From Hypomyces perniciosus (taxonomy: Eukaryota > Ascomycota > Sordariomycetes > Hypocreales > Hypocreaceae): DNA of 64,000 bases. Under the pieces are notes generated by a model. That model worked only from the letters and a program-made list of their open reading frames with translations, had not been told where the DNA came from and did no database searches. Below are positions 47,827 to 56,981 of this stretch, one piece after another (the first letter of the stretch is position 1; every line of letters begins with the position of its first letter). The position numbers and the translations under genes are program-made. Location of the stretch: positions 2,852,001 to 2,916,000 of the forward strand of contig SPDT01000003.1 in assembly GCA_008477525.1 (NCBI GenBank). The letters run 5' to 3'.

Positions 47827-48778
47827 TTTGGTCACAATTACTCCGTACAGTCACGACGATTCTGGGTGTGAGAAGCTGTTCGAAATTTGTAGTAATTACG
47901 TTGACATATTAATTAGATCCAGGATTATATTTCAGTTATAGTGAAGCGGCGATGTGTGATGGTTTAGTAGACTGGTTTGTCTCACTTCCGCATTTTTGGG
48001 AGGTCAGCGGTATTCCAATAATCCAGGTTCCGGGCATCGGATCCCGAACTGTGATATAATAACTTGTACTCCGTACTCCGTCCAAAGCAAAGGATTTCCA
48101 CCTTCAGCTTGGCGAGCTCCAAGACAATGCAGTAAGCACTAACCCCTGGTCGGGGGTAAAACTATCCGCATTATGTTTCAGCCTCTACAGGGATACGATG
48201 CGAGGCCTCCATCGAAACCCCTACGAACCATGTAATCCGACCTCCGGATCGTCCCTCCAAAATTCGGTTGCCGAAGCCCAACACCGGCCCCGCCAACGGG
48301 CGATCCCGATAGTATGTATGTAGTATCAAGAGCCTGTTTTCCCCCGTTGAGTGGCGAAACGGGATCGCAAAGTGAGCTGAAAAAAATAACCCTGGTCGAT
48401 CCGTCAAGAACATGATGCAAAATGATTCGGAATTTCGATGGGAAGGATGCAAGACTTGCACCTTGCACTGTGGGGGATTTTTCGTCTTACCCCTTCCTAT
48501 AAGAGTGCCTTAGAGGGCAGCAAGTATAGTTGGAGAAATCGAAATGTTCAGTCGGCGGGAGCGAGATGTTGAACTTTCACATACGATGTATTTAGTCAGG
48601 TAGTCTATCGGCCGTGTTCTTCTAATGTAGAAACAGCATACTTCATGCTCTCAGAAATTCCCTCTCTGTATCTCACAACTAGCACGACCAAATCGTGATT
48701 GGACGCACTCGTTTCCATCCACAATATCGAGGCAAGTGATTGCAAAAACTTGGGAAATGCCATCTTACTGAACAAAGC
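47827..48778. other. Intergenic region (OMT promoter side)
   Basis: Lies between the OMT start and the FMO stop. No gene seen. Confidence 0.4.
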
Positions 48779-50315
48779 TTAAGCTCGCTGTTCAGTGGCC
48801 ACAGGCACAGCCTCCACCTTGACGTTGCTATGCCCATCCATGGGCTTGAAGCCGCGACGGAACACGGGGCTCTGTTGGATCTTTTCCCAATCGTGCAGCA
48901 TCAGACCGTTCTCCACCGAGCAGCTGACCTCCTCTTTACCTCTAGGAATCATCTCCTTCTCGAATTCGGCAATGGTGTCTGCGAGTGCTGCACTGCCGTC
49001 ATGAATCGCCTTCAAGCCCTTCAGCAGGTGCGAGACGTCCTGGATGCAGTGATTCAATCCTTGGCCGCGGTCTGACAGGGCAAAATATTAGTGACAAAGG
49101 CCAAAATAACATATCCGCCTCGGGCGAACTTACACGGTGGCATGGGGTGCGCGGCATCGCCCACCAGAGTCAATCGCCCTGCGCGGTTGTTCCATGGCTG
49201 GCTGATCCAGTAGCTAATGTCTGCCTTATGAACTTCAGTATCTTCTGGAAGCCACATGAACGCAGACCGCGCGGGTTCTCCAAGTCCATCGGCTCTAGAC
49301 TTGATCAGAGCAAGTCGCTCGGGGTAGCTCATCTTGTTATCGCTCTCGCCAAGCCACGCCATGGCCATGTGGAAGATCCAGGTTTCGGGGTGATCCGGAC
49401 CATCGGGCATGCTTGAAACTGATGGGAAGAAAGGGTATTATTAGCTATTCAGCCCCAGGAAGGAAACTCAGATACTATCGACTTACTTGATTGGAATGCA
49501 TGGAAAGAACGCTGGCTCAGCGCAAGGTAACTGGTGGGATATTTCTCGCGAACGTAGAGGGCCTTCTCAGCGTCACCGTAAGAGACCGTCATATTGGTGT
49601 GGAAGATAGGAAACTTCGTCACGGCAGCCTTCTCAGCACTCTCCACTGCAGTTTCGCGCACCCGTGACCTTGGTCCATCGGCTCCGATGATCATGGTGCC
49701 AGACACCAGCGTTCCGTCTGAGAAGATGGCCACGACGCCGTTGCCGCTTTCATTGAAGGCGATATCAGCCAGGGTTTTGTTGTACTAGGAAGGTATAAGA
49801 TACTGGAACACATTCCCTTATATGCTTGGAGAGATAGCCTTACGTTGACCTCGACCCCTTCCGCGCAGAGAGCACGCATCTTGCTGCGTGGGACTCGCAA
49901 GCCATTCTTGTATGGTACTCCCGTGATCAAGTCTCCGGTTTCGCCGTTGATAATGGGATAGTCGCCCGAGTGAATGCCAGCGACGGGATTGCAGGCAATC
50001 GTGGGAAGTTTGGCCCGGACCTCAGCGGGCAGAAGGTCGTCGAGCAGCGGCAGAGCCCAGTGAATGGCCATAGTCCACTCATTGCTGCGATAGTTCATGG
50101 ATGCATCCCGTTCGAAACAGGAGTACTTGACGCCGGCCTTCTTAAGAGCCTGGCAGGTCAAGAGACCGGTGATGCCTAGGATATTCCCGTTAACCAATAC
50201 TCAAACATTCTATGCCGCAAAATCAAGGCAAGATTTCAGGTAAATATCTTAATTCTTTAATTATTCACTTACCGGCACCAATAACAATAATATGAAGGTC
50301 TTGTGTAGAGGTCAT
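48779..50315 (-). CDS. FAD-dependent aromatic monooxygenase (salicylate-hydroxylase-like)
   Basis: Five exons (introns 50176-50272, 49785-49843, 49419-49486, 49072-49133) give 416 residues from ATG 50315. The N-terminal Rossmann motif VIGAGITGLLTCQAL binds FAD. The mid-protein GADGPRSRVRE motif and the C-terminal LVGDAAHPMPPYRGQGLNH motif complete the class A flavoprotein monooxygenase signature. It should hydroxylate, or oxidise to a quinone, the aromatic PKS product using NAD(P)H and O2. Within the cluster it is read towards the OMT. Without the second and fourth introns the frame would stop early, so splicing is well supported. Confidence 0.92.
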
Positions 50316-51392
50316 TGTGTCCTGTTCGTCTGCTCGCTGGGGTTATAGAAATGAAACAGCTGCTATAGTGGGATAAATTCTGTGATGATCCAGATCAATG
50401 GCAGTGGACAATAGTTCAAATTTATTCAGAGCTCTGAGAAAAACTGAATCACAGGCGAGAGCTGAGAGCTTGGTACTTGGCTCACGTATGTATGATGTCG
50501 CGAGAGTTTGCCCCCAAACATTGTCCTCACCGGAGCACCATCGTGAATTCGGGACCGAGAGCAGCAGCACTCCGCCGAAGCTCCAATCGTGCCAGGAAAA
50601 TTAATACGTAATCTGAGCAGCGAGGAATACCAGAGCTTTGCATCAAGTCGAGCGTTAGGGAATGGCGAATCCTCCGGCGGATCTCGGGGCCCGAGTCGGG
50701 CCCATTGTTATGGAGCAGATGCCGGACGCCGGAAGGCCTTAGGATCTTGATGGTTCAGGGCTCTAGATGAGCTAACGCCCGTGTCTCATTAGAGTAAGCA
50801 TTAACCGGATGCATTTATCTGCTCGGCTGGGCTGTCTTGGGTTTGTTCCCTCGTGCATGGCCTGATTCTACGCTGACAGAGGTCCCACCTACCCAGTCAA
50901 TTCTGATCAGCACACACATACATGATGCTATCGCGTATACCCTGTCACGTTTTGTACAAGGGTTAGATCGACAGGAAGTGAGAAATCCCATTTCCACACT
51001 GAGAGCGAGATATGCTAAGAAGCATGGCAGGGTCTCAAAATGTGTAGGCTGCAGACACACCACGTGGGACACGACATGGAACATGGAACCATCTGGTTGA
51101 AATGCCCACTGATATCACCACGAAGCGGCCTGAATATGAACTCTTCACCTACAAGATTGAAGATTGTCGGAGACCTTCAAAATTCTTCATGGAAATTATG
51201 GCTAGCACACGATATTACCGACCGTATTTCTCGTTGACACCTGCTCTACGGGTAATGTTGCGCTTAAACCAAAACATTCTTCATTGCTCTACATATGGAC
51301 TTACCTAAGTGTTCAAAATAATACATTCAATTGCTTTCTCAATCATCAGAGATATTCTTGCCATCTTCCATCAACTAACTCTAAGCCGACTC
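50316..51392. other. Intergenic region (FMO promoter side)
   Basis: About 1.1 kb between the FMO start and the prenyltransferase stop; only chance frames. It should hold the FMO promoter. Confidence 0.4.
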
Positions 51393-52803
51393 TCAAATGC
51401 GAGGGTTGGCGTACAGCTCTGGCGAAACATACACTTGCATGCTGAGATTATTTTTCGTAACATCTTCCTTGCGGCCGATGCCAATGAAAGTGAAGATACC
51501 AGTCTTCTCCTTGAGCTCACGATGCGTACTATGCTTCAGGTTAGCGTATATCTCTTCTCGTGGCTTAAATCCAAGCAATTACTTACAAGACGTTCTTTAC
51601 CTGCTCCTCCATCGACTTGTTCTGTGCACCCTCTTCGTGCCAGCCGTATTTAGTGAACCATTGGTCAAGTCCCTGGGCGATAACCTCATCGTTTGCGGCG
51701 AAGTTGGCGGGATAGATGCAGAGCTTGGGGCATGGATATGCCCTATCAGCCGAGACGGCAAAGTAGATGGCTGTCAACTTTTGGGGAACAGAGTTGAAGG
51801 TTTCCATATCCATCTTCGTCTCGCCACGCGACTCGGCGTATGTGGTGCCGCTGACCAGGTCCATAAGCTCGCGGAACTTCTCCTTATCCTCATCCACATT
51901 GGGGAGACGTCCACCCAGAGTGTAGTAGTCCCAGATATCCTCGAAGGTGGTAGCAAAGCAGCGCATGTACACCTTGAAGCGTGCCTTTTCAGGGGCCACC
52001 AGATCCGTCGCCAGGAAGCGCGTTCCCATCTGCCACTGCGGGGGCTTGTCTGCCAGGAAGTCATTGATCAAGTTGACCGATTTGATGACGTTGGGGTATG
52101 AGTTGATGGTTGGGAGCTGCAGAATGGACTGACGGGCGGCCTGCCAAAAGCTGATACCCTTGTGGGCGGCAACAAAGTAGGGGAGGAAGTATACCTTGCC
52201 CATGACGGGCAGGGTGCTTCCCTCAATGGCCTTCTTGCGAATGTCGAAACCAAGGATGAGGGAGGACTGAGACTTTGACTTGGCAACCAAAGCCCTCTGC
52301 TCCTCAGTGGGCAGATGAGCGTAGACAAACCATTCCTTCAGGGCACGATAATAGGTATCATCAAAGCCAGGAGTCTTTTCGGCCAGCGATGCAATTATCT
52401 TTTCGCTTGATGCAACGCTGAGAGGGCTAATGGAATCTTCAGGACGAAGCTCCGTGAGATCCACGACGAAGCGAACGTCCTGGCTCTTGGTCGAGCCTCT
52501 GAGCTCGAAACTGTACTCAAAGGGGTTGCCATCGCGACCAATGTTAGCCGGGATGGAATCGGGTCGCGGGCGGCCACCAAGTAGGGGGCATAGGTTCTCG
52601 CGATACCAGCTCAAGAAGTCGCGCTGAACCTCGATGGGGTAGTTGGCCTCGTGAAGCATGTTGGCCAAGTCGACACCACTTGTGTTCCACCAGTACTCTG
52701 GGTCAGGAACTGGAATCTGCTCGGATGACGATGGGACGGGGGGAGTCGCCCCCGTCTCTGCCTGGAGAGACTGGAAGATGGGAGACTGGGCGGTAGTGGC
52801 CAT
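51393..52803 (-). CDS. DMATS-type aromatic prenyltransferase
   Basis: Two exons (52803-51587 and 51528-51393) over a 58-nt intron with CTAAC branch give 450 residues, the usual size for fungal ABBA-barrel prenyltransferases. The diagnostic DGNPFEYSFEL block (residues about 91-101, with conserved Glu96) is present. Also seen are the FDxxxxYYRALKEWF-type segment, LILGFDIRKK, KVYFLPYF and RFKVYMRCFATTFEDIWDYYTLGG, and the C-terminal KTGIFTFIGIG and MQVYVSPELY. These enzymes attach a dimethylallyl (or longer) group to an electron-rich aromatic ring without an Asp-rich Mg motif. Here the acceptor is most simply the PKS product. It shares a 730-bp divergent upstream region with the AIF-like gene. 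Confidence 0.93.
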
Positions 52804-53532
52804 GGTGGGTGGTCGACAATGATCCAAAATTGTATGTGAAGGTGAATAACGCCCCTCAATTGGGAGGGGGTGTATTGAATAATGAAGCACGTTTTTTATG
52901 AGGGAAGATATCGGGATGTGGTCCTTTCTTAAACTCTCTGGCAGTCCAGGTCAACATCGCCGAACCTCTCAGGTCCTGCGTAGTACCTAGCTCATAGCCG
53001 TACATCTACGGGCCTTGATCATGACTACGCCATTATCCGCGAGCCGAGAGTCCATGGAGGTAATGCAGAACGAACATGGGTTCTGATCCTAGTGCAATAG
53101 TAAGCATCCATACATACATCTTCCGGAGCCCTGGTGAGGCTAACGGGGCTCGGAATCCGGGGCTCGGAGACACAATCACCACCAGCCACCAGTAGTACTG
53201 TCGCTGTCGGTCCACAGCTTCCACTCCGTACTGCTACCATCTGCATATGCCTATCATACGGGAAGCTGCAAATAATAGTGGATTTGATTGCGTTTCAGTA
53301 GGGCTTTCTCGGGGTGTCTGTTTTCGGCCCCCTCCAATTCACCATGACCCGAGTAACTATCCCTTAAAACCACGACAAAAAGTTTGGCCACTCATACTCC
53401 TTAAATATCTTAGTAATTGCGAATTGGGTGCCGTGCATTATCTCTTTGGTTCATTCTCTCCGCCTGGTAACTCCACGCTTCGCCCATCTTCCAACACCCT
53501 ATCAGCCATTCGCAAACACAAGCTCTTCAGTC
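52804..53532. promoter_or_regulatory. Divergent promoter region (prenyltransferase / AIF-like)
   Basis: About 730 bp between two head-to-head start codons, so shared control is likely. A TATTTAA-like and CCTTAAATATC stretch near 53400 could serve the plus-strand gene. No gene inside. Confidence 0.4.
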
Positions 53533-53950
53533 ATGGCTATCAAGGCCAAGAACATTGTCATCATAGGAGGCTCCTATGGCGGGGTCTCCTGTGCCCACTC
53601 GGTCCTAAAGCATGCCATCCCTCAGCTTCCAGAGCAGGAAACGTACAAGGTCATTCTTGTCAGCTCGTCCGCTCAGGTCTGGTGCAGGCCTTCGGCCCCG
53701 CGTGCCATGATCTCGGACGACATGTTCGATCAGCAGAAACTGTTTTTGGATATTCCACAGGTCTTTAAGCAATACCCCAAGGTCAACTTTCGCTTCGTCA
53801 AGGGTACTGCAATCGATCTCGATCACATTAATCGTCTCGTCACTGTTGCGTTAGATGACGGCACAAGCAAGACTGAGACCATTGACTTCTACTCACTTGT
53901 CATTGCTACTGGCGCATCCACACCGTCACCTCTCCTAAGTCTAAACAAAG
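53533..53950 (+). pseudogene. AIF/AMID-like FAD/NAD oxidoreductase, truncated
   Basis: From ATG 53533 the frame begins MAIKAKNIVIIGGSYGGVSC, an FAD-binding GxGxxG-type start, and continues through VWCRPSAPRAMI, VKGTAIDLD and VIATGASTPSPLLSL. The similarity to AIF-like pyridine nucleotide-disulphide oxidoreductases then ends. The family normally continues with an NAD-binding Rossmann motif, but here unrelated sequence follows at about 53950. About 140 of an expected 370-400 residues remain. It was probably a cluster oxidoreductase, as it shares a promoter region with the prenyltransferase, but as written it cannot be functional. Confidence 0.75.
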
Positions 53951-54328
53951 ATGAAGTCTTTCTTCATGGATATCGCTTTCCCCATCCTTCAGACTGTCGA
54001 TCGGATATTCACCCCAAATATATTTCTTTGCATCAACAAGCCGGTTCTGCTTCTCGGACTCCAGGACCCAGTCTGGGCTAACCAACAGCAGCTGCTTAGA
54101 CCTTCCCGTAGCAACTTTCACAGAACGAGCTTGCAAACTATCCTTTGTGCATACAATGTGCGTTGTAGTTTTTGTGACGTGCTTGGTGACTTTCCCACCG
54201 ATCGATTGAATGACGGCTTCCAGAGATGGTTGCGTGTGGCCATAGCCCTTGAATCTGCCACTGAGGGTTATGATGCATCTTGCTAAGGGCCCCTTTGTTG
54301 AAGTTATGACTTTATGGTTTGGTGGCAT
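53951..54328 (-). pseudogene. BRCT-domain (PARP-like) N-terminal fragment
   Basis: On the minus strand from ATG 54328: after MPPNHKVITSTKGPLARC comes a BRCT domain. Landmarks are IITLSGRF, AVIQSIGGKVTKHVTKTTTH, IVCTKDSLQARSVKVATG and LLLVSPDWVLESEKQNRLVD ending KKYIWGE. In fungi an N-terminal BRCT of this type is found in poly(ADP-ribose) polymerase genes, where WGR and catalytic domains follow. Here the text runs at about 53950 into the antisense of the truncated AIF-like gene, so the rest is missing. No intron needed. Confidence 0.65.
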
Positions 54329-54701
54329 TTCGACTGTAGAGATAGGTTGTGGTTGTGGTGCACAAGTGCATTCGAAAGGTAGCCAACAGCACGACAGCTC
54401 ACTTATAACAGTTACACATCCAGAGCATAAATAGCATCATAAAATATGTATTACAACTTGTATTGTTTCTGCATTTAATCTAACTTTAGCGCACCTTATG
54501 GTCTAAATATTGGCCGCCTTCTTAGATTAAGAAACAAGGCCCAATGGCGTCTATTTATTGCCATATTGCTATATTGGCAAAATTGCTATGTATATATACA
54601 TAGTCAAGACTCAGATGTACACAATTAAGCATGAACGCCTCGAGACGGCGTTCTTTTACTACTTATTCAAAATATTCTATACATAAATCTAGCCTCTCCC
54701 T
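54329..54701. other. Intergenic, no gene seen
   Basis: AT-leaning sequence, no coding region recognised. Confidence 0.4.
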
Positions 54702-54770
54702 TCATCGGACAGTGTAGCCACCGTCAATGACAATATCGGTGTATAAGACAAAATTTAGGGCGAGATCTTG
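54702..54770 (-). pseudogene. C-terminal tail relic of a short-chain dehydrogenase
   Basis: A short minus-strand frame ends YTDIVIDGGYTVR and a stop at 54702. This is the usual closing motif (VIDGGYTxR) of classical SDR enzymes. No other part of the enzyme is visible, so only the last 20 codons survive. Confidence 0.45.
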
Positions 54771-55476
54771 TTACGAATATATGTTTATTTTTTTCACTAT
54801 ATATAGAGCCAATCTTGGATGTCTATGTAGTAGAACTATATGGCGGAGGCAAATATGGTGCATTTCTCAGCTCATGGAATCATGCCTACAATATGCAGTC
54901 TAAGAAGCTGGGAAGCGACTACAAGGCTCAGATACGAATCCCAGATAAACGATCACCAGGAAGAGAGACGAATAGAGATGGAATTCAGGTGTCATTTGAC
55001 CCCTCATAGGTAAGATGACTGCGAAATATATGATCTGCTATACTCCAACCACATTTAACTTCAGGAGCGCGTCTTCTCGCCTATCTCCCACGAAATATTC
55101 GAAGGATCTACCCACGAATACGACGATAGCTTGACTTTATCATCTGCCAAGACACTCTCCACTGAAATTTTTATCTCCCGAACTATGACAGCTTTTATAG
55201 GTTTGGCTTTGAATTGGAAGAGGGGGTAAATAACTGGGAGGCATCCAGCTATAATCCCCAGGGATGGCTCTATAATAGACCACATCGCAACATCGCTGAT
55301 CCTCGTTAGTTCCTAAGTTCAATCAACCGAGGCTGTTTGCTCCATACATTGTTTGATATAAGAAGTCTGTGGATATCTCCAAAAGTTTTATATACGGTAT
55401 CCTAATCAGCATAGTAATACCGGCACTGCGTGCCATATTAGCGTGGGTTATTTAACTGATCGGTGAGGTGGATAAC
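54771..55476. other. Relic region, no gene recognised
   Basis: Short open stretches (e.g. 54815-55009 on plus) without family resemblance. Confidence 0.35.
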
Positions 55477-56227
55477 CTACATTACCCCAAGCCCAAGAAG
55501 AATAGATATGCCGATTCTCCTGGCCAAAGCCATTCGGACATTTCGCAGAGCCACCAGAGGTAGAATCGCAATAATCCAATCGCTGACGGCGGCAATTATG
55601 CTGTGGACAATGGCAGCCGGTGGGACCAAACCTGAGTTTCGGCAGGAAGCCTCCCCTGGATAGTGTTCATAATGTTCAAACTGACGCCAATAATAGGGGA
55701 TGGGGGAGCATTGCAAAACATTAATGCAGACATAGATGATTGTGAAGACATATACAACACTCAGGCAAGTAGATAGAACTGTTTTCGCCAGCCCCCGATG
55801 TTTCGGAGTGTCTAAAACGGTGAAGATGTAAAGGCTGACCGACGTTCTGATTAGCGCACCAAGCAGTCCGTATAATATTTCACAGATGTACTATGCTTTG
55901 GCACTGATGACAATTTGGGCAATATCGAGGTCCATGGAATGCTTGCCAAAGCCTCCAACGACAACCCCAAAAACTACTTCTGTACTTTGCGCGACGTAGA
56001 AAAGCTGTACTGCGTGAGTCTGCAAAAATCTGGCGCTTTTTGTTTTCATTAAGACTCACAGATGCCAAATACATGAACATATCAGCTAATACATCTCCTC
56101 TCCTTTCTCTGACCTCGCCTAAAAGTATTATTGTCCAAAATCTAAGTGTGAAGGTAGCCGAGACAATAAAAAGACAAGTTGCCTGAATAATAAGGAGAGT
56201 TATTCCCTTGTCTGCGGTGATGATCAT
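55477..56227 (-). pseudogene. Fungal rhodopsin-like (SAT4/Pth11-type) membrane protein, broken
   Basis: Transmembrane text typical of the fungal rhodopsin-domain family is spread over the region. It includes ITLLIIQATCLFIVSATF and DVLADMFMYLAS, then after a likely intron LFYVAQSTEVVFG, EILYGLLGALIRTSVSLYIF, VLSTCLSVVYVFTIIYVCI, and the diagnostic IAAVSDWIIAILPLVALRNV. An in-frame TAG at 55891-55893 interrupts the segment before EILYG, where an aromatic residue such as Trp is common; a single G-to-A change would explain it. The 3' end after GISILLGLGVM is not found. These proteins are plasma-membrane sensors or of unknown function. Confidence 0.65.
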
Positions 56228-56369
56228 CGTAAATCTAAGGTGCGAAAGCGTAAATATTGAACAGAGTGAGTCTATTCAGACTTGCTTACTTGAATGAAAA
56301 AACGAGGTGCGCTTGCTTGTTTACTTGCCAGACTTGCTTACTTGGCTTGACTTGAAAGAAGCGCTGCAG

Positions 56370-56981
56370 CGAACCGCAAAGGTTCGGATATGCAGACGAT
56401 GCGGCACTCCTTTTTATTGGAGACTCCCTTGATCAGACTGCAGCACAAGCCACAGCCGCAGTCCAGAAACTCCAACAATGGGGTAGAGATAACGCTATAA
56501 CTTTTGATCCTGACAAAACAGAAGTAATGCATTAAGAAAACAGCCCCTAAAGGAGCAGTCAGATGGCTAGGGGGTTTTCTTGATCAGAAGCTCGGCTTCA
56601 AGAAACACGTTGAGGAATGGGCCATGAAGGCCCGCGTAATAAGCAATACGCTACGAGGCATATCAAACTCAGTACGAGGGGCCCCGCCACACCTAGTGCG
56701 ACAAGCTGTACGAGCATGCATTGAACCCATACTCTGCTTTGGAGCTGAAGTATGGTATAAAGGCCCAGACACACATGGGATGCATCACCTTCTCGATCGC
56801 ATGACCCCAGTCCTAAAGACAGCTATGAAGGCAATACCCCGAGTTTGGAAGACGACGCCTACCCCAGTCCTACACAGAGAGAGTGGAATCCCTCCACTAA
56901 CACAGCTCCTCGACGCCCAGAAGCTGCGGTTTGCGATCAGGCTGCTGTCGCTGGATAATCGACACCCTCTCGTCCCTCGGC
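56370..56981 (+). mobile_element. LINE reverse-transcriptase fragment interrupted by hAT
   Basis: It starts inside a reverse transcriptase with the active-site text FGYADDAALLF. LQQWGRDNAITFDPDKTEV and, after a stop and frameshift near 56535, WLGGFLDQKLGFKKHVEEWA and VWKTTPTPVLHRESGIPP follow. The order parallels the LINE at 10186-12874, but the sequence is only moderately similar, so it is a different family. It stops at HPLVPR, where the second hAT copy is inserted. Short CTTGCTTACTTG repeats precede it. Confidence 0.8.

Noticed and set aside
50837..51100. Small ORFs between FMO and prenyltransferase
   Set aside because: Overlapping frames on both strands with no domain; more likely promoter sequence.
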